Shown: positions 24,769 to 32,772 of the stretch, in pieces | Numbering within the stretch: position 1 is the stretch's first letter | Layout: the number at the start of each line of letters is the position of its first letter | Source: Lachnospiraceae bacterium | GTDB lineage: Bacteria; Bacillota; Clostridia; Lachnospirales; Lachnospiraceae | Reading direction: 5' to 3' | Length of the DNA: 43,888 bases | Assembly: GCA_017938285.1 (NCBI GenBank) | Contig: JAGBBW010000052.1 | Span: forward strand, 1-43,888 | Translations under genes and position numbers: made by a program | Notes under the pieces: model-generated | The model's database searches: none | Seen by the model: only the letters and a program-made list of their open reading frames with translations | Told to the model about the DNA's origin: nothing

Positions 24769-25833
24769 ATGTATAGAAATAAAGATGTGGAATATGATGT
24801 GGAACTGCTGGAACAGAAGCTTGGGATTTCTCATAAACAGGAAGGAACACAAAAGCCCCCCCTGGGAGGTTCTGATGTTCTGGAGGAGGAAGAAAAAGTA
24901 AGCGGGCAGGCAGAGAAGAACAGAATTCAGAGCAGGAGACAACGTGATAATCTGAGAGAAAAGAAAATAAGACGCTCTGGTGCGATGAAAGAGGCTGCCA
25001 AAAGAGAGATGAAGCTGCAGGCAGTAAAAAAGCTTATGGAAGAAAAAGAAGAATTCAGGCATGAGGAAGCAACTACCGGTATAGGCAGATGGATGTATTC
25101 CAATATTATAAGCGGAGCGAAACGAGCCGGATTAAAACTGCTTGTAAAAGGTCTGCTTTTTATCGGTAGTTTTCTGGTTTCTCTGCTTTTAGGGTGTCTG
25201 TCTCTCCTGATAGCGTTACTGCCGCTGCTTCTGGTTGTTATGGGAGTTATATGTGTGCTCGTGGCAGTTTCTGTTGTGGCAGGAATTTTTGTCGGGCCGG
25301 AGAATGTCATGCGGGAAGATTTTGCGGTAAAAATGATATATGCACGCCAATGTGAAATGCTGGATATCGTAGAATCTTTCGAAGGAAGCTGGTACCAGGA
25401 CTGCAGGATAGAAGAAGTGGAACTGGAGTTTGAAGATGTGGATGATATCATGTCGAACAGTGATGATATACTGCTTGCCTACATGGCTAAAGCTGCAGAT
25501 GTGGATGATATGATGGAGGATGGAAGTGCGGCTCCGCTTCTGAATGTAGATACAGTCAGGGAAATGCTGGTGCTGGAGAGGGTGCTGGAAGATATGCTGT
25601 ATATCAGTGCTGTGGAATATGTGAGATATGGCGGAGAAACAGATGAAGAAGCATATTATAAGGCGGTTGTTACAATTACAGGAATGGGGGCAGGACGTTG
25701 GATAAGAGCAAATGGAAACCAGGAAGACCGGGAGGCATATTCTTTCCTTTACGATGTGTTTCATTCGTTTGGATATAGTTCATTAGGAGGTGATACAGTA
25801 TGTCGGGAATACCTGGGTATGAACCGGGAATAG
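24769..25833 (+). CDS. Transfer-operon membrane protein with extracytoplasmic C-terminal domain
   Basis: A 354-residue protein. The first 100 residues are highly charged and probably coiled coil (NLREKKIRRSGAMKEAAKREMK). A hydrophobic block follows (about 120-175, likely two helices), then a polar domain of about 175 residues rich in Asp/Glu (DVDDIMSNSDDILLAYMAKAADVDDMMED). In related elements this slot, after VirB6, is taken by a membrane-anchored peptidoglycan hydrolase. The part seen here resembles the region that precedes the enzyme domain, but no NlpC/P60, CHAP or lysozyme motifs are present. It could be a reduced version or a VirB8-like channel part. GGAGG precedes the ATG. Confidence 0.5.
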   Translation: MYRNKDVEYDVELLEQKLGISHKQEGTQKPPLGGSDVLEEEEKVSGQAEKNRIQSRRQRDNLREKKIRRSGAMKEAAKREMKLQAVKKLMEEKEEFRHEEATTGIGRWMYSNIISGAKRAGLKLLVKGLLFIGSFLVSLLLGCLSLLIALLPLLLVVMGVICVLVAVSVVAGIFVGPENVMREDFAVKMIYARQCEMLDIVESFEGSWYQDCRIEEVELEFEDVDDIMSNSDDILLAYMAKAADVDDMMEDGSAAPLLNVDTVREMLVLERVLEDMLYISAVEYVRYGGETDEEAYYKAVVTITGMGAGRWIRANGNQEDREAYSFLYDVFHSFGYSSLGGDTVCREYLGMNRE

Positions 25834-26408
25834 GGTTGGATCTGGAGGAGTATTTCAGAAAAACACAGCAGGAAAAGGTATTTAATCTTTTGAAGTGCAT
25901 GAAGAAATATTCTTTGGAAACATTCGAGCATTCTGTTGCAGTAGCAGAGTTATCCGGACAAATGGGACAGAGGCTTGGCTATACGGAAGATGATATTGTC
26001 CGTCTGCGGGCGGCAGGCCTGCTGCATGATATAGGAAAGCTGACGATCCCATTAACATTACTTTGTAAAAAAGGAGAACTGACAAAGAAAGAGAGAGAGC
26101 AGATACAGACCCATGTGCTTGCAGGATATACTCTGCTGCTGCCGTGTATTAGTGATGTGAATATTCTTCTGGCTGTGAGACAGCATCATGAACGACTGGA
26201 TGGGACAGGTTATCCGGATGGTATTTCAAAAGGAATTACAGATTTTGCAAAGATAGTTATGCTTGCAGATGTATATGATGGGATGACGAGACAGCGAACC
26301 TATCGTTCCGAGAGTATCAGTGAGGTACTGGCTAAAAAGATTATGGAAAAAGATAAAGCGGGATATGAAGGAGAATATCTTCGGATTTTTCTGAAAAACA
26401 TTGTTTAA
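25800..26408 (+). CDS. HD-GYP domain phosphodiesterase
   Basis: A 202-residue single-domain protein. It has HSVAVAELSGQMG, then HDIGK (about residues 76-80), then QIQTHVLAGYTLL, HHERLDGTGYPDG (about 129-141) and ADVYDGMTRQRTYR. These are the HD-GYP motifs that bind two or three metals and hydrolyse cyclic di-GMP. There is no receiver or sensor domain. The gene overlaps the preceding one by 34 bases, with GGAGGTG upstream, so it belongs to the transfer operon. Linking c-di-GMP turnover to a conjugation/Tad operon suggests local control of fibre or adhesin activity; this is inference. The HD pair and GYP motif look intact. Confidence 0.9.
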   Translation: MSGIPGYEPGIGLDLEEYFRKTQQEKVFNLLKCMKKYSLETFEHSVAVAELSGQMGQRLGYTEDDIVRLRAAGLLHDIGKLTIPLTLLCKKGELTKKEREQIQTHVLAGYTLLLPCISDVNILLAVRQHHERLDGTGYPDGISKGITDFAKIVMLADVYDGMTRQRTYRSESISEVLAKKIMEKDKAGYEGEYLRIFLKNIV

Positions 26409-26431
26409 GCAGACAGGGAGGTGAAAGAGGA

Positions 26432-26758
26432 ATGTATGAGGCTTATTTACATAATTCAGATTTTATCCGGACGAATCTTATTGTCTGTGAGGATGAGCAG
26501 GGAAATCTGGAAGGGTATCATCAGATGATTAATGGAAGAAATATGGCATATCGGGTTGCACAGTTATTTTATATGAGGAATCAGACAGAAATGCGTACTT
26601 ATCCGGTTACTGAGAAGGTAATAAAGAAACTGCAGCTGGCTCCGGAAGAACTGAAAGAACTGGCACTGGGCAATCTGAAACGTTTTTCGCTGCAGCAGAA
26701 ATCTGTGATAAAGGAAGAATGGTCAAAAGGAAGGAGAGTATATGGACGAAGCAGATAG
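26432..26758 (+). CDS. Small protein of unknown function in the transfer operon
   Basis: A 108-residue soluble protein with GGGAGG before the ATG, 23 bases after the HD-GYP stop, and a 17-base overlap with the next gene. The N-terminal half (LHNSDFIRTNLIVCEDEQGNLEGYHQMINGR) looks like a beta hairpin; the C-terminal half is helical and basic. No family is recognised. Retention in the operon suggests an accessory role. Confidence 0.5.
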   Translation: MYEAYLHNSDFIRTNLIVCEDEQGNLEGYHQMINGRNMAYRVAQLFYMRNQTEMRTYPVTEKVIKKLQLAPEELKELALGNLKRFSLQQKSVIKEEWSKGRRVYGRSR

Positions 26759-27464
26759 AGTAATATCATACGAAGAGTTTAAGGAAAGGCTGTTTAAGGA
26801 ACTGAAAAATTATTTTTCTGATACAGAGCTGAAAAAGCCGAACTATGAACTGAAAGTCAGGGAAGAAAAAGATGCCTATGAGACGATGGAGGAAATGCTG
26901 TATCTTTCTGATGTACGGACTCCTGAGAAAGAGATGCCCGCATATAGTCTGGCGGTGGCGTATGAAACGTGCTGCAGAAGTGGTAATGTGGAACAGGTGA
27001 TGGAACTTCTGGCAAATGTAATGGAAACGCAGTATCCACAGGAAGAGATTCATCTACAAAGTGAAGAGGAACGGATACTCTGCAGTGTGGATGAATTACC
27101 CGGAGAGCCAGAAGAAGGAGTAAGAAATGTATATCTTATTACTGCAGTGGATGAGGCTGGAATAGTACACACACTGGTTCAAAATGATGAAACACTGTCT
27201 GCCATTGCAGAAAAAGAACAGAGCAATCTGCAGATTATTCCGGTGGATGAGGGGGCTGCTCTGGCAGTTCCGGTCACTTACGGTATGGAGCTGGAGGAGA
27301 ACCGTGGAATCATGGAAGAACTCAGCAGCCTGCAAAGAAAAGAAATGACAGAGGAATGCCAGGTATATGACCGGAACAGAAATCTTTTGATATCGGATAT
27401 GGAAGAAATAAAAAACCTGCTGGAAAAAGGAAAAGTGAAGAAAAAGAGTATGTTTACAAAATAG
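26742..27464 (+). CDS. DUF5688-like protein (tentative)
   Basis: A 240-residue acidic cytoplasmic protein. The start SYEEFKERLFKELKNYF and a middle region with SLAVAYETCCRSGNVEQVMELLANVM, VYLITAVDEAGIVHTLVQNDETLSAIAEKEQSNLQIIPVDEGAALAVP recall DUF5688-type proteins common in Lachnospiraceae mobile elements, which share the order YEEF-helix, domain of unknown function, VLTN-like strand, and IIPSS. The match is by memory and loose. The gene overlaps its upstream neighbour and is preceded by AAGGAGAG. Role unknown. Confidence 0.4.
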   Translation: MDEADRVISYEEFKERLFKELKNYFSDTELKKPNYELKVREEKDAYETMEEMLYLSDVRTPEKEMPAYSLAVAYETCCRSGNVEQVMELLANVMETQYPQEEIHLQSEEERILCSVDELPGEPEEGVRNVYLITAVDEAGIVHTLVQNDETLSAIAEKEQSNLQIIPVDEGAALAVPVTYGMELEENRGIMEELSSLQRKEMTEECQVYDRNRNLLISDMEEIKNLLEKGKVKKKSMFTK

Positions 27465-27480
27465 AACGGAGGTATGCAAA

Positions 27481-28413
27481 ATGGATGGTTTAACAAACAA
27501 AGCAGGGATGATTAAGTTTGAAGTATCAAAGATGCAGTTAATTGGTGCACCGTGGAATTCCATAAATGGAACAATGCAGAATATTCGGATGGCAGACGGA
27601 TGGCAGATCAGCAGACCAGTGGATAGGCTCCATAAACAGGAGAATGGAAAAGTAGCCTTTTATATGGCGAAGAACAAGAAGGATGGAAGCGTAAATGAGA
27701 TTACAATGAGGCGGAGTGTTGATACCGGCGAAACCAATGAAACAGGTAAGAGAATTTATAAAGACGAGAGCATGAAAGTTTCTGTAGAGGAACTGGAGAA
27801 AATCATGATGTATGGGGCACAAAAATATAAGTACCAGAAGGAAGAAGAGTCCGGGTTTATAGGAATGGTATTCCATAAGGCACAGATTGTTGATACATGG
27901 AAAGAACCGGGGAGAGAGAATGCCAGGGAATATAAGGTGATATCTATTGATAATTCCGGTAATTCCTTTCTTTTTGCGTCTGACAAATTACATAGACTGG
28001 AGGATAAAGAGGATTACTTTCGGATTAACATTCCATTGCGTGACAAAAATGGAGAAAACAGGGCTGTTATGGTGGCACATGAGGCTGCCTGGTATGAAAA
28101 AACGGAAGAAAGAAGGACACAGCAGCTGTTGCCACGTAAGCTGCGAGAGCAAAGTAATCTGCTTTGCTCACAGATTGAAAAAGTAATAACGGAAATGGCA
28201 CTGCTGGGATATGTGCCTGCAGAACGGCCGGATACACAGCCACCGGGCTTTTTGTACTGGAAACAGGATGGTCCGGAGATGGAAGCAACGGAAGAAAGGA
28301 AGCTGCTCTGTACGTATAATTGGGATAATACGCAGGAGTTTATTGACGAAAAGAAGAAGGAACACAGCGAACCGGAACTGGAAGTAAAGAAGGAAAAAAG
28401 AAAAATGAAGTAA
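27481..28413 (+). CDS. Protein of unknown function ending the transfer block
   Basis: A 310-residue soluble protein with ACGGAGG ahead of the ATG. Residues 1-230 look alpha/beta without known motifs (IGAPWNSINGTMQNIRMADGWQISRPV). The C-terminus is Lys/Glu rich (KKEHSEPELEVKKEKRKMK). It follows the previous gene by 16 bases, and palindrome copy 1 begins nine bases after its stop, so it is probably the last gene of the long operon begun at 19441. Confidence 0.45.
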   Translation: MDGLTNKAGMIKFEVSKMQLIGAPWNSINGTMQNIRMADGWQISRPVDRLHKQENGKVAFYMAKNKKDGSVNEITMRRSVDTGETNETGKRIYKDESMKVSVEELEKIMMYGAQKYKYQKEEESGFIGMVFHKAQIVDTWKEPGRENAREYKVISIDNSGNSFLFASDKLHRLEDKEDYFRINIPLRDKNGENRAVMVAHEAAWYEKTEERRTQQLLPRKLREQSNLLCSQIEKVITEMALLGYVPAERPDTQPPGFLYWKQDGPEMEATEERKLLCTYNWDNTQEFIDEKKKEHSEPELEVKKEKRKMK

Positions 28414-28422
28414 GAGAGACTG

Positions 28423-28447
28423 ACTTTAGGACATTGTGTCCTAAAGT
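28423..28447. repeat. Dispersed 25-bp palindrome, copy 1
   Basis: ACTTTAGGACA, three bases, TGTCCTAAAGT. The arms extend to 14 bases by CTG/CAG at 28420-28450. The spacer is TTG. It is immediately upstream of a near-consensus promoter (28458-28486) and has no T-run, so it is more like an operator than a terminator. Confidence 0.85.
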
Positions 28448-28457
28448 CAGTTTGCAC

Positions 28458-28486
28458 TTGCGCAAATGAAACAGAAATTTTATAAT
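28458..28486 (+). promoter_or_regulatory. Promoter adjoining palindrome copy 1
   Basis: TTGCGC (28458-28463), a 17-base spacer and TATAAT (28481-28486). The palindrome ends ten bases before the -35. The same layout occurs at 30849-30877. Confidence 0.65.
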
Positions 28487-28542
28487 AGGAGTAGATAGAT
28501 GAACAGAAAGGATACAATATTTGTAAGCAGCTGAGCAATGCA

Positions 28543-28818
28543 GTGGAACCGGCGATGTATAATGAACTTGCGGTGATGATAAAGGAAATTCTGGAGAGAG
28601 AACCCCAGGAGTATGCGAATATAAGAGAAAGGATGGTTGATGTTATGGGTGGAGAAGTAATGGAGTTATATTCAGAACGCCTTATAAGGCTGGAACGCAG
28701 TGCAATAGTGGAAAGACTGATAGAAAGGCTGGGCTTGACGGAAGAAGAAGCTTGTGAACTGGTGGAACTTAAAATAGAGGATTACTCTAGTTATAAGGAA
28801 GAACAGGAAAATAATTAA
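28543..28818 (+). CDS. Small helical protein, possibly with a lost start
   Basis: A 91-residue coding stretch from a GTG at 28543. It is acidic and helical (MIKEILEREPQEYANIRERMVDVM, then VERLIERLGLTEEEACELVE). The frame reads on leftward with similar composition (QKGYNICKQLSNAV) to a stop at 28492, but no ATG/GTG/TTG lies close to the AGGAG at 28487-28491, and the GTG at 28543 has no ribosome binding site. A different frame has an ATG at 28499 that ends after 11 codons. Either the true start is unusual or a small mutation broke the start. It is the first gene after promoter copy 1. Confidence 0.4.
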   Translation: MEPAMYNELAVMIKEILEREPQEYANIRERMVDVMGGEVMELYSERLIRLERSAIVERLIERLGLTEEEACELVELKIEDYSSYKEEQENN

Positions 28819-28944
28819 TTGTCGGGCTGTGTGGAAATAGAAAAGAATTACGAATGAAAATATGGATGTCTAAAGGAATTTAACTTGTAAATTTTATATA
28901 TTTGCAATATAATAAATTTTATATTTGATGGAAAGGGGCAGATT

Positions 28945-30207
28945 ATGGAATTATTATTAAAGGATATTGGAAAAATTAGAGAAGCCTCGATTAAAATTGA
29001 CGGGATTACTGTTATAGCGGGAGAAAATGATACAGGGAAAAGTACTATAGGAAGATCCTTATTTGCAGTATTTAATAGTTTTTTTAATATAAAGCAAAGA
29101 TTAGTACAGGAAAGAAGAGATAGTATACAGAAATTATTAGATTCACTATACACAAATGTAGTTAATCGAATAACAAGCAGAATTGATGTAGAGGAGATAG
29201 CTCACAGATTAGTTGATGAGTCAGAGGTGTTCCGTAATAATTATGAATTACTGAAAGAGGAAATAGTTAAATCAATAGCCCAGTATGATGAATATTTTAG
29301 CAGATATTATGAAGACAATAGTGTAAATGAATATGTACAGAGGATAATGGAACTTTTGAACATATCGGATGATGAGGTTTTAAGACAGGTATTAAATAAC
29401 AGAATAGGTTCAGAATTTGGGGGACAGATTAGTAATATATTTACCCAGGATGATAGTAGAATACAACTGACTGTAAAGAATAAAAAGGTAACTGTAAAAA
29501 TTAAAAATGACAGAGTTATTGAAGTTCAGGAAAAATTGGATTTAATGACAGAGGCAATATATCTGGATGACCCTTATGTTTTGGATGATGTTTCAACGGT
29601 GTTCAGGGGAAGTAACAGATATGCTGATCACAGAGGACATTTGAGGCGGAAAATAATTCATCCAGGCAGTAATACAAATGTGTTAGAGGAGATTTTAATA
29701 AATAACAAGCTTGAAAAAATATATGAAAAAATTGATTCTGTTTGCAGTGGTGATATAGTTAAGGAGAAATACAGGCTTGGATATAAGCTGCAGGGAACAG
29801 AAAAGGTTCTTGAAACTAAAAATTTATCAACAGGATTAAAAACATTTGCGATATTGAAAACATTGCTATTAAATGGTGCAATTGAGTATAATGGCACAAT
29901 TATTTTGGATGAACCAGAAATACATTTACATCCGGAATGGCAATTGCTCTTTGCTGAATTAATAGTGCTGCTTCATAAAGAGTTTAATATGCATATCCTA
30001 TTGAATACCCATAGTCCCTATTTTTTGCGTGCATTGCAGGTGTATTCGGCTAAACATGGTGTGGCAGATAAGAGTAAGTATTATCTGTCAGAGCTAAGAG
30101 AAGGTAAGGCGTATATTGTAAATGTTACTGACAATATAGAAAAGATATATCTAAAATTATCGGAGCCATTACAAAAGCTTGAAGATATGAGGTGGCAGAA
30201 TGATTAA
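28945..30207 (+). CDS. AAA ATPase (OLD/RecF-like), defence-type, with nuclease partner
   Basis: A 420-residue ABC/SMC-like ATPase. Walker A GENDTGKS is at about residues 26-33, a helical insert spans about 60-250, the ABC signature is LSTGLKTF (about 294-301), Walker B is GTIILDEPEIHLHPEW (about 316-331), and the switch His is in LNTHSPYF. This is the domain plan of ATPases that partner nucleases in Septu-, PARIS- or Gabija-like systems. No Toprim domain is present in this protein, so it is not a canonical OLD nuclease. AAAGGGGC precedes the ATG. The next gene overlaps by eight bases and encodes a nuclease-like protein. Confidence 0.8.
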   Translation: MELLLKDIGKIREASIKIDGITVIAGENDTGKSTIGRSLFAVFNSFFNIKQRLVQERRDSIQKLLDSLYTNVVNRITSRIDVEEIAHRLVDESEVFRNNYELLKEEIVKSIAQYDEYFSRYYEDNSVNEYVQRIMELLNISDDEVLRQVLNNRIGSEFGGQISNIFTQDDSRIQLTVKNKKVTVKIKNDRVIEVQEKLDLMTEAIYLDDPYVLDDVSTVFRGSNRYADHRGHLRRKIIHPGSNTNVLEEILINNKLEKIYEKIDSVCSGDIVKEKYRLGYKLQGTEKVLETKNLSTGLKTFAILKTLLLNGAIEYNGTIILDEPEIHLHPEWQLLFAELIVLLHKEFNMHILLNTHSPYFLRALQVYSAKHGVADKSKYYLSELREGKAYIVNVTDNIEKIYLKLSEPLQKLEDMRWQND

Positions 30208-30778
30208 GATAGAGAACTATACTATTTTAAAAAATCATATGTCCAATCTGAAAGAAACATCAAAAGATAAGCATGATAATGGGGAGATTTTTTACATGAC
30301 AGAGTCTCTGTTGCCTGCTGTCAATTTTGATGAAGTCAAGGATGAATATATTAAGCACTTAAGTGTACAGGAAGTTCCTAAGTCTAATGATGCACTTATT
30401 GAAGATGGTAAGGGCAGAATGGTATTTGTAGAATTTAAAAATGGTTATATGGATAGACCTAAACAATTTAGTGTTCGAAAAAAGATATATGACAGTGCAC
30501 TAATTTTTACAGATATTTTGTCGATTGGCATTAGCAAAATGAGGACATTTGTAGATTATGTTCTTGTTTACAACGAAGAAGTCAATCAGGATATTAAAGA
30601 AGAGAAGAAAAAGTATGTACAGCCATCCCCTTCTTTTGATGTATTTGCGAAGACAGTCAGTGGTCTGGCGAAGGAAGAATATGTGGGGTTCGGGGTGAAT
30701 ATATTTAAGAACTATTGCTTTAGAGAAGTACATACTTATACAGAAAAAGAGTTTGAGAAATTTTTGAAAGATTTTTAA
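30200..30778 (+). CDS. PD-(D/E)XK nuclease-like effector candidate
   Basis: A 192-residue protein. NDALIEDGKGRMVFVEFKNGYMDRPKQ gives a plausible PD-(D/E)XK core, with Asp64, Glu78 and Lys80 (ExK within VFVEFKNG), followed by a helix KIYDSALIFTDIL. The end, FDVFAKTVSGL and FREVHTYTEKEFEKFL, is helical. It overlaps the AAA ATPase gene by eight bases, a strong sign of coupled expression. By analogy with ATPase-nuclease defence pairs it would degrade DNA or RNA on activation. The fold call is from a short motif and could be wrong. Confidence 0.55.
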   Translation: MIKIENYTILKNHMSNLKETSKDKHDNGEIFYMTESLLPAVNFDEVKDEYIKHLSVQEVPKSNDALIEDGKGRMVFVEFKNGYMDRPKQFSVRKKIYDSALIFTDILSIGISKMRTFVDYVLVYNEEVNQDIKEEKKKYVQPSPSFDVFAKTVSGLAKEEYVGFGVNIFKNYCFREVHTYTEKEFEKFLKDF

Positions 30779-30785
30779 GTTGGAA

Positions 30786-30813
30786 AGCATCCATTTTAGA
30801 GTGGATGTTTTTT
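30786..30813 (+). terminator. Terminator after the AAA-nuclease pair
   Basis: CATCCA (30788-30793) pairs with TGGATG (30802-30807), extended by flanking A-T and G-U pairs, then TTTTTT. Palindrome copy 2 begins right after it. Confidence 0.75.
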
Positions 30814-30838
30814 ACTTTAGGACATTATGTCCTAAAGT
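30814..30838. repeat. Dispersed 25-bp palindrome, copy 2
   Basis: Same 11-base arms as copy 1 with spacer TTA, and the same right flank CAGTTTG. It is upstream of the promoter at 30849-30877. Confidence 0.85.
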
Positions 30839-30848
30839 CAGTTTGTGC

Positions 30849-30877
30849 TTGCGAAAAGAGATGTAAGATTTTATAAT
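30849..30877 (+). promoter_or_regulatory. Promoter adjoining palindrome copy 2
   Basis: TTGCGA (30849-30854), a 17-base spacer and TATAAT (30872-30877). The distance from palindrome to -35 is ten bases, exactly as for copy 1, and the sequence between is similar. Confidence 0.65.
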
Positions 30878-30919
30878 AAAGATATGAAATTTCTACTGTT
30901 TATTTTTGGGGTGATATGG

Positions 30920-31738
30920 ATGAATGTATTGAGTAATAGAACAAATTATGAATTTAGTGAAGCTGCATATCAAAAAGCTTTTATAAACGTAGTTCAAAGT
31001 GTTACCAGGAATGTGGCATTAAAAAAGAATCACGCAGTTCTTTTTTTGGGTGCCCAGCCAGGTGCTGGTAAATCAACATTCTGTAATATGGATAATAATT
31101 TTACGGACTATATTATTATAAATGGCGATAATTATAGAATTCATCATCCGTATTACCGGGAAATTGTTATGCAGGACAAGGAACGTATGGCAGAACTTAC
31201 GCAGTCTTTCGTTAATCGTGTTGTCGAAGATTTGATTAGAGAGCTGAGTAAAGAGGGATATAATCTCATTATCGAAGGTACATTAAGGGATCCGCAGGTT
31301 CCTATCAGAACAGGAAATATGCTTAAAGAGCAAGGATATACTACGGAGTTATATGTGATAGGCTGTAATGCCTGCATTTCGTGGGAATCAACGATAAGCC
31401 GCGCAAAACTTATGGAGGAAGTCGGTCAGAGTCCGCGCCTGGTTCCAATAGAAAAATATGATAAGATTGTAAATAATCTGGTAGAGAGCTTGAAAAAAAT
31501 TGAAGCCTCCCATTGTATGGACAGGATTACAATTATAAGTAGGGACAGTAAGATTCTCTGGAAAGAAAATGACGAAAAGAGAGCCGGTACAGCTTTTGTA
31601 GCATTAGATAAGGTTTTGGATGTTGCTGAATGGAATTCCAGATATCAGGAATTCAAAATACAATATGATGAATTTGTAAATAAGGTCCAGCAGGAAAATG
31701 TAAGGATAGCAGTGTGTAGGAAGAAAGGTGGAAGATAG
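30920..31738 (+). CDS. Zeta-toxin-like P-loop kinase
   Basis: A 272-residue protein. I chose the ATG at 30920, preceded by a GGGGTGATATGG site; an in-frame upstream start at 30845 has no ribosome binding site and overlaps the promoter. Walker A is GAQPGAGKST (about 44-53), then IINGDNYRIHHPYY (the zeta D-x-R, HP block), VEDLIRELSKEGYNLIIEGTLRDP and a lid region with Arg residues. Zeta toxins phosphorylate UDP-N-acetylglucosamine or similar substrates; chromosomal relatives may have other targets. No epsilon-type antitoxin gene is seen upstream. The next gene, a PHP phosphoesterase, starts within a few bases and could be a functional partner. Confidence 0.75.
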   Translation: MNVLSNRTNYEFSEAAYQKAFINVVQSVTRNVALKKNHAVLFLGAQPGAGKSTFCNMDNNFTDYIIINGDNYRIHHPYYREIVMQDKERMAELTQSFVNRVVEDLIRELSKEGYNLIIEGTLRDPQVPIRTGNMLKEQGYTTELYVIGCNACISWESTISRAKLMEEVGQSPRLVPIEKYDKIVNNLVESLKKIEASHCMDRITIISRDSKILWKENDEKRAGTAFVALDKVLDVAEWNSRYQEFKIQYDEFVNKVQQENVRIAVCRKKGGR

Positions 31739-31742
31739 CACT

Positions 31743-32435
31743 ATGGAGATATTTCATGTGCATACATATCGCTGTGGTCATGCAGAAATGATTGAAGATG
31801 AAGCATATGTGAGAAAAGCTATAGATTTAAGAGCGAACAGTATTGTTTTTACTGACCATGCCCCTTTCCCTGGCAATCCGTTTGGAAACCGGATGGAATA
31901 TTTGGAACTGCCAAAGTATATTTCCAAGTTGAAAAATTTAAAGGAAAAGTATAGTGGAATAATTGATGTAAAAATTGGTTTGGAAATAGAATACTTACCT
32001 GGATATGCAGATTATTATCAGGAACTGAAGCAGTGCAAAGATTTGGAGATTTTGATGATTGGGCAGCATTTTTATGAAATAAAACCTGGTACATATAGTT
32101 TTTCTTATCCGGAGCTGTATTTGCAGGAATATAAAGGTTGCCTGGAACAAATTATAGAAGGTATGGCAACAGGAATGTTTCAGGTGCTTGCACATCCAGA
32201 CCGTGCATTCCGTAAGATTAAGCAGTGGAGTCAGGAACATGAAGAACTGGGAAAGAAAGTGATAACTGTAGCAGTGGATAACAATGTGGTGCTGGAACAA
32301 AATTTTTCTTCCATGCAGACGAAAAAATACTACTGGCCGGAGTTTTGGGACCTGACGAATGAAAGAAATAGAATTATCAGGGGAATAGATGCTCATAGTG
32401 TAAAAGAGATGGAAAAGGCAGTATTGGCGTTTTAA
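31743..32435 (+). CDS. PHP-domain phosphoesterase (histidinol-phosphatase-like)
   Basis: A 230-residue protein with start ATG 31743, ten bases after AGGTGG; a GTG at 31728 is less likely. Motifs: HVHTYRCGHA (metal-binding HxH), FTDHAPF, IGLEIEYLPGY, IGQHFY, LAHPDRAF, and GIDAHSVKEM. Together they give the PHP trinuclear metal site. Family members hydrolyse phosphate esters such as histidinol phosphate, but no histidine biosynthesis genes are nearby. The gene is coupled to the zeta-like kinase (stop and start within 8 bases), suggesting it acts on the same phosphorylated metabolite or neutralises it. A terminator follows at 32493-32520. Confidence 0.75.
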   Translation: MEIFHVHTYRCGHAEMIEDEAYVRKAIDLRANSIVFTDHAPFPGNPFGNRMEYLELPKYISKLKNLKEKYSGIIDVKIGLEIEYLPGYADYYQELKQCKDLEILMIGQHFYEIKPGTYSFSYPELYLQEYKGCLEQIIEGMATGMFQVLAHPDRAFRKIKQWSQEHEELGKKVITVAVDNNVVLEQNFSSMQTKKYYWPEFWDLTNERNRIIRGIDAHSVKEMEKAVLAF

Positions 32436-32772
32436 TGATGATTAAATCAAAAAAAATGATAATTAGCAGAAAAAATGTTTAGTATGTTGCAGAGCAGACC
32501 GATAGGAGGTCTGCTTTTTTTGATGCGAATAAAATTTTATAGTTTTTATAAATACTTTCATGACCATAAAGTTAAACAGAAATTTATCAATATTATAGAT
32601 AGGCACAGTTTTTCTTAAGAAATAAAACAGATTCATAGAAGGATGAAAATGTACTTTATTGTTTAAAAATGTTTCGTTCACATAAAATTAAACAGAAAAT
32701 TACTTAATATGATGAAGAACTAAAAAAGTTTTTTAAAATCAAGTAAAAAAATACATAAAAGGAGAAAATATT
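32436..32772 (+). other. Intergenic region with terminator and direct repeat
   Basis: No gene is supported between 32436 and 32772. It holds the terminator at 32493-32520 and an imperfect direct repeat CATAAAGTTAAACAGAAATT (32565-32584) and CATAAAATTAAACAGAAAAT (32681-32700), each followed by AT-rich promoter-like sequence. GGAG at 32761-32764 serves the small gene at 32773. Confidence 0.5.
32493..32520 (+). terminator. Terminator after the kinase-PHP pair
   Basis: AGCAGACC (32493-32500) pairs perfectly with GGTCTGCT (32508-32515), loop GATAGGA, then a T-run to 32520. A strong rho-independent terminator. Confidence 0.9.

Noticed and set aside
28423-28447. Palindrome as a rho-independent terminator
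   Set aside because: Stem is AT-rich and not followed by a T-run in any copy; two copies precede promoters.
32463-32681. 72-residue reverse-strand frame
   Set aside because: Overlaps the terminator and AT-rich direct repeat; no ribosome binding site.
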